Of a DNA stretch of 54,332 bases, positions 34,924 to 43,916 are shown piece by piece. Each line of letters starts with the position of its first letter. Position 1 is the first letter of the stretch. Source of the stretch: Candidatus Kryptonium sp. (lineage in GTDB: Bacteria > Bacteroidota > Ignavibacteria > Kryptoniales > Kryptoniaceae); contig JANXBN010000003.1 of the NCBI GenBank assembly GCA_025060635.1, positions 1 through 54,332 of the forward strand. Direction: 5' to 3'. The position numbers were made by a program, and so were the translations under genes. The notes under the pieces are model-generated. The model was not told the DNA's origin, did no database searches, and saw only the letters and a program-made list of their open reading frames with translations.

Positions 34924-35015
34924 AAAAATGCGAGATCCCAAAAATTTTCTTGACTTTAAAAAGAATTTTTCAGAATTTTTACTGCAAACAAAAAAACAAA
35001 AAGAGGTAGCATCTC

Positions 35016-37772
35016 ATGTGGCGCAAAGTTAAAAACTTGGGGCTTCTTTTAACGTTGATCGTCGTAATTTCATCAATTGCATTTGCTCAATTGACACTTC
35101 GTCCTGTGTGGGTGAAAAAAGCTGGGGAAGTTAGCTGGCTTAGAACGGATAATAACACACGAGGCATGGCTTATAATCCTGCAAACGATCGCATTTATGT
35201 TGTGTCAAGATCTGTTGGATTAAATGTAATAATTCTTAGCGGAGCAAATGGTGATTCGGTTGGAAGATTAGATGTTACTGGTATAACGGGCGGAACATTT
35301 CCTTTAAATATGATTGATGTTTCCGATGATGGTGTTATTTATGCTTGTAATTTAAGCACTAATAGCGGTGGAGATACCGTGTTTAAAGTTTATCGTTGGG
35401 CTAGTGAGACTTCAACTCCAACTGTTGCGGTTACTTGGAGGGTGACCGCAAGAGTTGGTGATGCATTTGCTGTGGTTGGTTCTGGAACAAACACGAAAAT
35501 CTACGCAAGTGGCACTGGAAATGCTAATGTTATTGTATTTGGAACAACTGATGGAGTAAACTTCACATATGAAAGGGCAATAAATGTTGGCGCAGGTAGA
35601 GCACGACTTGGTATTGATGTTGATGAAGCTGGAAATGTATGGGGTAATGGTGCTGGAACACTTGCCGGCGTTTGGGATCAAAACGGGACTTTGTTGGGTG
35701 AAATTCCCGGAACATCCGGTATGGCTACAGCTGACTTGGCAAAAACTGCTTCTGGGAGAAGACTTTTCTTCACACTTGGTATGGGTGCAGGAGTATCAGG
35801 CCCTTATTTCAAATTTTATGTCTATGATGTCACAGACGGACCAGCAAGAGCTAGATTAATTGGTGTAAGCGATAGTATAACTGGAAACTCCAATGCTAAT
35901 GCAACAGGTAGAGCAGTTTACGATCCAGCCCGTCATAGAATGATTGCACTTGCAACGAATAATTATCTTGCTTCATTCCAGTTACCTTCTCAGATTGTAT
36001 TTAATGTTAACACTGCAACATCGCCGAAGTTTTTAGTTGATACATCGCTTGTTGAAGTTCGCGGTAGCCATCCATTGCTTGGCCCATGGGGCAGTGCACC
36101 AACAAACAGGATGAGAAACCTCGGTGGGGATTATTGGCAACTTGCGGTTGATTTCCCAGATACAATGATTGGAAGAACACTTGAATATAAGTTTTATGCA
36201 GAGGACTGGGAAGATGGCCCGAACTATTCTTTAACTATACCACCAAAAGATACCGTATTGCCGTTGGTTTTCTTCCGCAAGCAAGGATTTGGACCACAAC
36301 CGCCATATACTCCAACTGATTCAATTGATGTCTGGTTCAGAGTTTATGTTTATGGCATTCCTGAATTTGATCCAGCAAGACATGTCGTAGGAGTTCGTGG
36401 AGCAAGATTGCCAGGACATACTGATTTCGGAGATATAAGCTGGGGTAGAACATTTGTCTTAAGAGCTGAACCGGCGAATGATAGAGTTTGGTCAGGAAGA
36501 TTGAGATTCCCATCGCCATCCGCAATAGCATATAAATTCGTAATCGCTTATAAAGATAGTCCAAATGTTGTCGTTAGATGGGAAAGCGATCCAAATAGAG
36601 AAGTTACTATAAACAGAGACACGACACTTAGATGGACAACTTTTGACAGGAGAGTGATTGCTCCAGCAAAACCAGTTGCGTTGTATTTCAGCGTTGATAT
36701 GAGCGTAATGCAAGGTGCAAGGATTTTCTTCCCAGATAGTGGTGATGTTGTCCTTGTTCGTGGTACCTTCAATGGATGGGGTGAAAGAGATTCATTAGCT
36801 CCATCAATACTTGAACCTGGAATCTGGGAGAAATTCGTTACAATTACAGCTGCCCCTGGTGATTTCATTGAATTTAAATACTACATCAAAACCGGAACAA
36901 ACAACCAAGCGAGAGTGCCAAACGCTGGCTGGGAAACTGGAGCAAATAGAAGATATGTATTTACAGATGCTGATACGCAAGAAGTTCCGAGAGATTATTT
37001 CAACAAGCTTGGACCAGAAGGATATGTGCAGAAAGAACAAGGTGTTGAAGTTTGGTTCTATTGTGATATGAGAGGAGCAACAGATAAAAACGGTGATCGT
37101 ATCACAAGAATTGATTCACTCTTCATCGCTGGAAGCACACCTCCATTGTTCTGGATTTGGGATCAGCCGACAAGAGATCGTTCGCATTTGAGAATGTATG
37201 ATGACGGAAGGTATCCTGATAAAATCGCTGGCGATTCAATTTACTCAGTTGCGTTGACATTCCCGAAGTGGAGTATAAAAGGACCGATACAATTTAAGTT
37301 TGCGGTTAATGGACCTGTTGATAACGAAGCTGGATTCCAAGAAGACCACTTGTTATTCTTGGATGACATGCCAAATCAACCAGGAAAGAAAGCGATAAAC
37401 GAACTTGAAGTTGTAAAATTCGGAAGACAGCGTGGATTGGGCGCGTTCAAAGATACGGTTAGAATAGTCAATAAGTTTACCGGTGTAAAACAAACCGACG
37501 AAGTCCCGCTTACATATGCATTGTATCAGAACTATCCGAACCCATTCAACCCGATAACGACGATCAAATATAGCATACCGAGAACGGAAAAAGTCACATT
37601 GAAGATTTACAACATACTCGGTCAAGAGGTAGCGACACTTATTGATGAAGAACAGAAGGCTGGTGTTTATGAATTTAAGTTTGATGCATCAAATCTTGCA
37701 AGCGGTGTTTACTTCTATAGATTAACTGCCGGAAGCTTCGTTGATGTTAAGAAGATGATGCTTGTGAAATAA
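35016..37772 (+). CDS. Multi-module starch-binding T9SS surface protein
   Basis: The 918-residue protein has a signal peptide (about 1-25), an N-terminal beta-propeller-like region (about 25-320, DUF4623-like: RGMAYNPANDRIYVVSR, NMIDVSDDGVIYACN) and four beta-sandwich modules that look like starch-binding (CBM20/48-type) domains at about residues 330-420, 430-545, 550-655 and 675-790. The clearest reads VVLVRGTFNGWGERD; others carry EYKFYAEDWEDG, IAYKFVIAY and IQFKFAVNG. The last 85 residues are a T9SS sorting domain (LYQNYPNPFNP, SGVYFYRLTAGSF, VKKMMLVK). Tandem binding modules on a surface protein recall SusE/SusF, though delivered by T9SS rather than as a lipoprotein. A terminator follows. 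No catalytic residues are seen. Confidence 0.88.
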   Translation: MWRKVKNLGLLLTLIVVISSIAFAQLTLRPVWVKKAGEVSWLRTDNNTRGMAYNPANDRIYVVSRSVGLNVIILSGANGDSVGRLDVTGITGGTFPLNMIDVSDDGVIYACNLSTNSGGDTVFKVYRWASETSTPTVAVTWRVTARVGDAFAVVGSGTNTKIYASGTGNANVIVFGTTDGVNFTYERAINVGAGRARLGIDVDEAGNVWGNGAGTLAGVWDQNGTLLGEIPGTSGMATADLAKTASGRRLFFTLGMGAGVSGPYFKFYVYDVTDGPARARLIGVSDSITGNSNANATGRAVYDPARHRMIALATNNYLASFQLPSQIVFNVNTATSPKFLVDTSLVEVRGSHPLLGPWGSAPTNRMRNLGGDYWQLAVDFPDTMIGRTLEYKFYAEDWEDGPNYSLTIPPKDTVLPLVFFRKQGFGPQPPYTPTDSIDVWFRVYVYGIPEFDPARHVVGVRGARLPGHTDFGDISWGRTFVLRAEPANDRVWSGRLRFPSPSAIAYKFVIAYKDSPNVVVRWESDPNREVTINRDTTLRWTTFDRRVIAPAKPVALYFSVDMSVMQGARIFFPDSGDVVLVRGTFNGWGERDSLAPSILEPGIWEKFVTITAAPGDFIEFKYYIKTGTNNQARVPNAGWETGANRRYVFTDADTQEVPRDYFNKLGPEGYVQKEQGVEVWFYCDMRGATDKNGDRITRIDSLFIAGSTPPLFWIWDQPTRDRSHLRMYDDGRYPDKIAGDSIYSVALTFPKWSIKGPIQFKFAVNGPVDNEAGFQEDHLLFLDDMPNQPGKKAINELEVVKFGRQRGLGAFKDTVRIVNKFTGVKQTDEVPLTYALYQNYPNPFNPITTIKYSIPRTEKVTLKIYNILGQEVATLIDEEQKAGVYEFKFDASNLASGVYFYRLTAGSFVDVKKMMLVK

Positions 37773-37788
37773 GAATTCATTTTTAAAC

Positions 37789-37823
37789 GCCCTCTCCCTG
37801 TCATAGGGAGAGGGCATATTTTT
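37789..37823 (+). terminator. Rho-independent terminator after the starch-binding gene
   Basis: GCCCTCTCCCT (37789-37799) pairs perfectly with AGGGAGAGGGC (37805-37815) around a 5-base loop, followed by a T-rich stretch. Confidence 0.88.
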
Positions 37824-37935
37824 AAAAACAAAATCAACGGAGGTGCAACAAACGGCGTAAGCGAGGGAAGCAAATCTTTATCTTGCGCTTTAAATTTTTG
37901 AAGGTCAGTTAAAAAACCAAAAGGAGGGTAATTCT

Positions 37936-39318
37936 ATGAGGAAAGCAATTTCAATTTTGGGGATGATATTTTTTGTGGTTAACTTCTCGCTTGCTCAAAT
38001 TACAATTGATGGAATCATTCAGGAAAGTCAATATGCTTTAGTAGCGCAGAAATTGAATAACAATTCGGGATTTGGTCCAAATATTGATGTTCAAAAAATT
38101 TTCTACTATCCCGATGTCGTAAATTCTAAATTGTATTTAGGCATTATTGGGAAATTAAATACGGCAAGTAATGATGGTATAGGTGTATGGATAAATGTAA
38201 AGGGACCTGGTTCGCCTACGGGTAGACCTGCGGGACAACCATTAGGAGGAGGTGGGGGACATCATTACATTGGGGACAATAGTAATCCTAATTATAGGGC
38301 TGACTTTGAGGTTGATTTTATGTTTGCTTTTAATCCTGGCAACAGTAATACAACCGTTTATTTTGATGCTGCGAAATTTGTCGGCGGTTCCAAATTTCTT
38401 AAATATCAAGGTTCTTGCAATCAAGCTGGAACTCCCGCATCAAATTCAAATGAAGATGGAACAGTTTTTGCACAGAATAGTATAATTTTTGCTTTTAACA
38501 ATAGTGGTGGTCCAAATACAGGACTTGAAATGGAAATTCCATTTTCACAGCTCGGTCCGAGTGTTACAGCTTCAAATACGATAGAAATTTTCGCATTTGT
38601 AGTAAGTAATACGGCTTTTTTTTCTGATGTGACTGTTCCTGGAAATGTCAGTGGTGGTAATCTTGGATTTAATCCTAATTTTGGAACTATTCCAGGTGGA
38701 CCTTATCATACAACAGATCAACCTCTTTCAGTTCAAACGGTTTCTCTTTCAGCCATAGCTGGTGATTCAAAAGTTACGCTCGTGTGGGAGACGAGAAACG
38801 AGGTTGACAATGCTGGATTTGAAATTTTAAGAAAAGCGGAAAACGAGAGCAATTATACATTGATAGCAAGCTATTTGACAAACGATGAGTTAAAAGGACT
38901 CGGGACAAATGCATATGGAAAGAGATATACATATGTTGATCGCAATGTGAAGAATGGCCTTGGATATGAGTATAAGATAGTTGCAGTAAGTTTCAGTGGA
39001 CAGAGGCAAGAAATTGGAATTATATATGCAAAGCCCGGTTCTGAAATACCAAGCAAGTTCGTTTTATATCAAAACTATCCAAATCCGTTCAATCCTGGGA
39101 CGGAGATAAAATTTGATCTGCCTGAATCAGGACATGTTAAACTTGAAGTTTTCAATTTAGCTGGAGAAAGAGTAGCAGTTTTATACGATGGATATATGGA
39201 AGCAGGTTATGGCAAGACGATAAGATGGAATGCTAATGGATTCTCAAGCGGTGTTTATTTGTATAAGTTGAGCGCTGGAAAATATGTTGATGTGAAAAAG
39301 ATGGTCTTGATGAAGTAA
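37936..39318 (+). CDS. T9SS-sorted exported protein with Fn3-like module
   Basis: The 460-residue protein has a signal peptide (about 1-20, FFVVNFSLAQ). The N-terminal 250 residues (ITIDGIIQESQYALVAQ, LYLGIIGKLN, DFEVDFMFAFNP, GLEMEIPFSQLG) form a beta-rich domain that looks like a DOMON/CBM9-type sugar or surface-binding fold, though this is uncertain. A Fn3-like module (about 270-365: KVTLVWETRNEVDNAGFEILRK) and a T9SS sorting domain (LYQNYPNPFNP, SSGVYLYKLSAG, VKKMVLMK) follow. The Fn3 and sorting parts are paralogous to the protein at the window start. AAGGAGG (37921-37927) lies 8 bases before the ATG. It lies between the starch-binding and amylase genes with hairpins on both sides, so it forms its own unit. 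Confidence 0.85.
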   Translation: MRKAISILGMIFFVVNFSLAQITIDGIIQESQYALVAQKLNNNSGFGPNIDVQKIFYYPDVVNSKLYLGIIGKLNTASNDGIGVWINVKGPGSPTGRPAGQPLGGGGGHHYIGDNSNPNYRADFEVDFMFAFNPGNSNTTVYFDAAKFVGGSKFLKYQGSCNQAGTPASNSNEDGTVFAQNSIIFAFNNSGGPNTGLEMEIPFSQLGPSVTASNTIEIFAFVVSNTAFFSDVTVPGNVSGGNLGFNPNFGTIPGGPYHTTDQPLSVQTVSLSAIAGDSKVTLVWETRNEVDNAGFEILRKAENESNYTLIASYLTNDELKGLGTNAYGKRYTYVDRNVKNGLGYEYKIVAVSFSGQRQEIGIIYAKPGSEIPSKFVLYQNYPNPFNPGTEIKFDLPESGHVKLEVFNLAGERVAVLYDGYMEAGYGKTIRWNANGFSSGVYLYKLSAGKYVDVKKMVLMK

Positions 39319-39327
39319 TTTTCTCAA

Positions 39328-39355
39328 CCCCCTCTCCAACCACTTGGAGAGGGGG
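39328..39355 (+). terminator. Strong GC-rich hairpin, probable terminator
   Basis: CCCCCTCTCCAA (39328-39339) pairs perfectly with TTGGAGAGGGGG (39344-39355) around a 4-base loop. No T run follows directly, so termination may be incomplete. Confidence 0.65.
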
Positions 39356-39462
39356 CAATGCTAAAAAACAGTTTTTGTACCCTTTGATTCTGGTTTAAAT
39401 GTATGGAATCGGAGGGCGAAAGTATAGACAATAGACAAAAAAATTAAAGGCTTCTGAAAACT

Positions 39463-42400
39463 ATGAAAAAATTTTTAATCCTATTCTTCGCACTTGTGTA
39501 TTTTGCTTTTTCACAAACTGTTCCTGTGACATTTTACTATAAACCGCAAACGCCGGTTAATGCCGTTTTTCTTGCCGGTTCATTCAACAATTGGGGAAAT
39601 AATGTCAATGGAATTGTTTCTGATACGAGATTTAGAATGAATTATGATCCAGCAAGTGGTGTCTGGTATAAGGTTGAAAATCTCGGTATAGGGACGCATG
39701 AATATAAATTTGTTGAAGATAGAAACAACGATGGCAGAGGCGAAACTTGGATAACCGATCCGAATAATCCGAGGATAAATTACGCAAATTATAACAATTC
39801 AATAATCATCGTCACTGACCCGATGGTTTTTCATCTTCTGCCAAAGCATGGAACCATAACGAACCGCGATCAACCTGAAATATCTGCTTATATTTTTTAT
39901 TCATCTGGCACTGTTATTTCTGAAATAAATCTTTACATAGATGGAAACCTTGTCCCAAACGGGATTGCATATTTCAATCCGGGGAATCAAAGGTTTTCGT
40001 ATGTTCCAGCTCAACCGCTTTCCAATGGACCGCATTTCATACGACTTGAAGTTAGGACGACCACAGGTAGAGTTGGATCAGATACTTCTCGCTTCACGGT
40101 TGATGTGACTTACAGAGTTTATCAAGCGGAATATGAGTTTATATTTGATCCGAGAAGTTCAAGAAATAGTTATAGAAATATCACATCTGTGACCTTGCGC
40201 GGGGAATTCAACGCTTGGGGCGAAGATCCGATGCAGTATGATTCTTTGCGCGGTGTTTGGACGAAAACTTTGAGATTGGTTGAGGGGGAGTATGAGTATA
40301 AGTTTTATTTGAATAATTCAATCTGGACAGCTGACCCTGATAATCCAGTGACGAGAGGAACTTACGGGAATTCAGTTGCGAATGTGAGAAGAATTTTGAA
40401 GCCGTATTTTATCGTTTCAAATCCGCCAAACGGCAGGATTTATCCTGATACAACCAGAACCATAAATATAACTGCTAAAGTTTTTGACAGCTCAAGGGAA
40501 AAGGGGATAAATCCAAGCAGTGTGAAGGTTTATCTTAATGGAAATTTAATTCCATCAAACTACGATGCGACGAACAAAATAGTCACAGCGCAAGTTCAAA
40601 ATTTAACTGTTGGAAGACATGAATTAAAATTTGAAGCATCAGATAACGAAGGCAATCTTGGTGTTACTTACTCATCTTTTGGAATTTATCCATCTGGTTC
40701 AGGTTTTAGATATGTTGATAACACTGGTGATGATGTTGGAGATGGTGATTATATTTATCCAAATGGTTTCAGCCCGAGCTCGTGTGATATAAAAGAATTC
40801 AGAGCATATGCAAATCCAACGAGAGATACGATCTTCTTTGAAATAGGTATAAAAGACATAACGAGAAACACCGCGGTTGTTCTATTGATAAATAGCTCAA
40901 TAGACAATTTCATTCCAGATCCATTTTCAGCAGAAGTTAGGATTCCCGATTTTAGCGATCGCGGAATTTATGTTATCCTTGCTCCCGGCGTCAATAGACC
41001 ACAACTTAATGCGATTTATACAAAAGCATCGCCTTTGACAAAGGTTAGAAATATAACTTACAACCCGAACGCTTTAGCTTCCGATACGATCAAGTTTTTC
41101 TTTACCCTTAATGAACTCGTAAATTATCTTGGCTCATTCAGTTCAAAATTTTATTACAGCATTTACTCTTTCTTGGTTGATACACTTGGAAATCCTGTTA
41201 AGATCACATCCGCAAACGGTGGGAATGATCAGCCAGGGAATCCGAAAGTTTTTGATCTTGCTTTCGTAGATGACGCTGTACAGCGAAAAATTTTAAGTTA
41301 TTATGTCGTTGGTTCATCTCCAATCCTTGCAACAATAGATAACGAAGGGCGTGGCTTTGCCGGGATAACACCAGCTCAGATTGGAATTGATATGGCTGGA
41401 GTTCCAATTGTCACTATCACAACTCAACCAAGGAGGACAAGAAAATCAGCAATTACGATCCGCGGCGAAATCAAACATCAAGATGGAAGACCAGCAACAG
41501 AAGTCAGCTATGTTGAAATAATAGTAAATGGAGTAGCGGGCGTTTACGGAGCTTCTAATGGAAGATTTTCAGCTAATGTTAATCTTGCAAATGGAGATAA
41601 CATAATTCAAGCGAAGGCGACTATTCCAAATACTGGAAAGGTTGGATACTCAAATAGGGTTAACATTCATAAAATCGTTGATGTTAAACCAGTTGCAAAA
41701 ATTAAATTTGTGTTAAGTGGTTCTAATATAATCCTTGATGCTTCAGAGAGCACCGATCCTAATTCTGATCCATTGACATTTGTATGGTTTGCTGATTCAA
41801 CTAATCCAGAACTAATTTCCGGCATTAATGGTTCTACTTCTTCAACCATTACGATACAAAAACCGTCAAGATCGGGTGAGTATTATTTTACATTAATTGC
41901 TCGTGATCCATCTGGAAATGCTGATACAGCGAGGAATTACTTTGAAATAAAACCCGATGGAACAGTTTATTTCCCCGGATATGCGGATAATCCATCTTGG
42001 GTTAAAAATGCGAGGATTTATCTTATCTTTCTTCACTCGTTCACACCTGAAGGAACTATAAAGGCAGCAACTCGTCGGCTTGATTATGTGAAGTCAATGG
42101 GTTACAATGTCATTTGGCTTATGCCGATTATGTTGAATCAATATACAATTGACGCAGTTGGCGCTGGATACGGAATCGTTGATTTCTATCAGATAGCCCC
42201 AGAATATGGAACAATGGATGATTTCAAAGAATTTTTAAACAAAGCTCATTCGCTTGGGATAAAAGTTATACTTGATATAACACCAAACCATGTCGCTGAT
42301 GGACATCCTTGGATTCAAAGCATAAGAAGATACAAAGAAGATTCACCATACTGGGATTTTGTTCAGCACACAATTTTTGCCCACGGCGAGGAATTACCTC

Positions 42401-43710
42401 AATCTTATGCGCCTGATTCAGCTTATGTTCGCTATGCTGATTGGTCTCTTGCGAATTTGAATTGGGCAGATATTGATTTGAGAAGTTATATGATTGATAT
42501 GCTAAAATGGTGGGTCAAAGATGTTGGCGTTGATGGATTTAGATTTGATGTCTATTGGGGTCCTCAAAGAAGATATGGCGAAGCAAACTTTGGAATACCA
42601 ATTAGAAATACTTTAAAGCGTGTTAAACCCGATATTTTGCTCCTTGCGGAGGCAGCTGGAACTGGTATGGGAACCGAGATAATATACGCAGATAGAGGCG
42701 GTGGAGTTGACGCTGCCTACGATAGAAATATGTGGAATGTCTTCAGAAACATTTATTCCTTGAGCTTGGATGAAATAAACAACCGAGTCACAAATTATGG
42801 CTATTACCCAGGACCGAACGCTCAATTCTTGCGTTATATGGAAAATCAAGATGAAACAAGAATTGCGTTAGTTTATCAAACTGATTTAAGAAGGACGAAA
42901 CCATTAGCGACAATTCTTTTTACAGCCCCAGGAATACCACTTGTCTATGCTGGTCAAGAAGTTGGCTTTGGAAATGGGATGGGTGAATTTGAAGGCAGAA
43001 GATTTAAAATCAACTGGAACGATCCAGATAGGGAACTTTTACAAACACATTATCAGCGACTTGCTTTAATAAGAGACAGATTTCCAGCTTTCAGAAGCAG
43101 AGAACATCAAATGATCAATAGCGGTGACTCGCGAGTCTATGCATATGTCAAGAGATACGAAAACCAAAACGGATTGGTCGTAGTAAATCTCTCTGGTGAA
43201 ACTAAAAATGTTACTTTGAATGTAAGAGATTTTGTAGCATTTACTGGTGGAGTGAATCCTAATCAAAATTACTACCTCAATGACTTATTCACGAATAGTT
43301 ATACATTGGTTAGTGGAAACAACTTGCAGAATATAAATGTATCGCTTGAGCCGTATGGTTCAGCTGTCTTCACAATATCCACGAGTCGGGATACCATTTC
43401 TTTGCCACCGATCGTTTCTGTTAAAAATGGATTCGGGGAAGTTCCTTCATACTTTAGGCTTTATCAAAACTATCCAAATCCATTTAATCCAACGACATTT
43501 ATTGAATTTGACCTACCGAGGAAAGCAAATGTCAAACTTGTTGTATACGATGCCTTGGGTCGTGAGATAAAAGTTTTAGTTGATGGAGAACTTGAAGCGG
43601 GAAGACATAGAATTAGATTTGATTCCAATGGTTTGCCATCAGGTGTTTACTTCTATCGTCTGCTTTACGATGGAGTTAGCGAAACGAGAAAAATGGTCTT
43701 GTTGAAGTAA
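39463..43710 (+). CDS. Multidomain GH13 alpha-amylase-type enzyme with T9SS sorting signal
   Basis: The 1415-residue protein has a signal peptide (about 1-17), a CBM20/48-like module (about 20-115, VFLAGSFNNWG), a second one (about 225-310, VTLRGEFNAWG), Ig-like and DOMON/glucodextranase-C-like domains (about 320-620; VDNTGDDVGDGDYIYPNG), a PKD-like region (about 740-835, DASESTDPNSDP) and a GH13 barrel (about 840-1240). The catalytic residues are Asp 1029 (GFRFD), Glu 1063 (LLAE) and Asp 1130 (ENQD). Region I reads DITPNH. The usual NHD is NQD here. An A-domain beta part and a T9SS sorting domain (LYQNYPNPFNP, SGVYFYRLLYDG, KMVLLK) end the protein. It should cut alpha-glucans outside the cell. 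The exact product is not predictable. Confidence 0.92.
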   Translation: MKKFLILFFALVYFAFSQTVPVTFYYKPQTPVNAVFLAGSFNNWGNNVNGIVSDTRFRMNYDPASGVWYKVENLGIGTHEYKFVEDRNNDGRGETWITDPNNPRINYANYNNSIIIVTDPMVFHLLPKHGTITNRDQPEISAYIFYSSGTVISEINLYIDGNLVPNGIAYFNPGNQRFSYVPAQPLSNGPHFIRLEVRTTTGRVGSDTSRFTVDVTYRVYQAEYEFIFDPRSSRNSYRNITSVTLRGEFNAWGEDPMQYDSLRGVWTKTLRLVEGEYEYKFYLNNSIWTADPDNPVTRGTYGNSVANVRRILKPYFIVSNPPNGRIYPDTTRTINITAKVFDSSREKGINPSSVKVYLNGNLIPSNYDATNKIVTAQVQNLTVGRHELKFEASDNEGNLGVTYSSFGIYPSGSGFRYVDNTGDDVGDGDYIYPNGFSPSSCDIKEFRAYANPTRDTIFFEIGIKDITRNTAVVLLINSSIDNFIPDPFSAEVRIPDFSDRGIYVILAPGVNRPQLNAIYTKASPLTKVRNITYNPNALASDTIKFFFTLNELVNYLGSFSSKFYYSIYSFLVDTLGNPVKITSANGGNDQPGNPKVFDLAFVDDAVQRKILSYYVVGSSPILATIDNEGRGFAGITPAQIGIDMAGVPIVTITTQPRRTRKSAITIRGEIKHQDGRPATEVSYVEIIVNGVAGVYGASNGRFSANVNLANGDNIIQAKATIPNTGKVGYSNRVNIHKIVDVKPVAKIKFVLSGSNIILDASESTDPNSDPLTFVWFADSTNPELISGINGSTSSTITIQKPSRSGEYYFTLIARDPSGNADTARNYFEIKPDGTVYFPGYADNPSWVKNARIYLIFLHSFTPEGTIKAATRRLDYVKSMGYNVIWLMPIMLNQYTIDAVGAGYGIVDFYQIAPEYGTMDDFKEFLNKAHSLGIKVILDITPNHVADGHPWIQSIRRYKEDSPYWDFVQHTIFAHGEELPQSYAPDSAYVRYADWSLANLNWADIDLRSYMIDMLKWWVKDVGVDGFRFDVYWGPQRRYGEANFGIPIRNTLKRVKPDILLLAEAAGTGMGTEIIYADRGGGVDAAYDRNMWNVFRNIYSLSLDEINNRVTNYGYYPGPNAQFLRYMENQDETRIALVYQTDLRRTKPLATILFTAPGIPLVYAGQEVGFGNGMGEFEGRRFKINWNDPDRELLQTHYQRLALIRDRFPAFRSREHQMINSGDSRVYAYVKRYENQNGLVVVNLSGETKNVTLNVRDFVAFTGGVNPNQNYYLNDLFTNSYTLVSGNNLQNINVSLEPYGSAVFTISTSRDTISLPPIVSVKNGFGEVPSYFRLYQNYPNPFNPTTFIEFDLPRKANVKLVVYDALGREIKVLVDGELEAGRHRIRFDSNGLPSGVYFYRLLYDGVSETRKMVLLK

Positions 43711-43750
43711 GTATTTTATCCCCGATAAAAATTGACAGTTCTAAATGAAT

Positions 43751-43780
43751 GGGAAGCCCTTTGTGGGTTTCCCTGCTTTT
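43751..43780 (+). terminator. Probable terminator after the GH13 gene
   Basis: GGGAAGCCC (43751-43759) pairs with GGGTTTCCC (43765-43773) with one G-T pair around a 5-base loop. A short T run follows at 43777-43780. Confidence 0.7.
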
Positions 43781-43916
43781 CAAATGTAAAGATCAAGAAG
43801 TTTGCTCCAAAGATTTAAATCCCCGAATAATTGTTATTGCAAATTGAAAAAACAAAAACCACCAATTGCACTTTAACAAGCGACACAAATCTGAAAAATA
43901 AAAAACATTTCGCCGT

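Noticed and set aside
34858-34956. Short forward frame of 32 codons with GTG start in the leader before 35016
   Set aside because: The GGAGG overlaps the putative start codon, so there is no room for a ribosome site, and the frame contains the inverted repeat.
43711-43750. TTGACA near 43732 as a promoter for the GH57 gene
   Set aside because: No -10 element lies 16-18 bases downstream, and the terminator hairpin follows instead.
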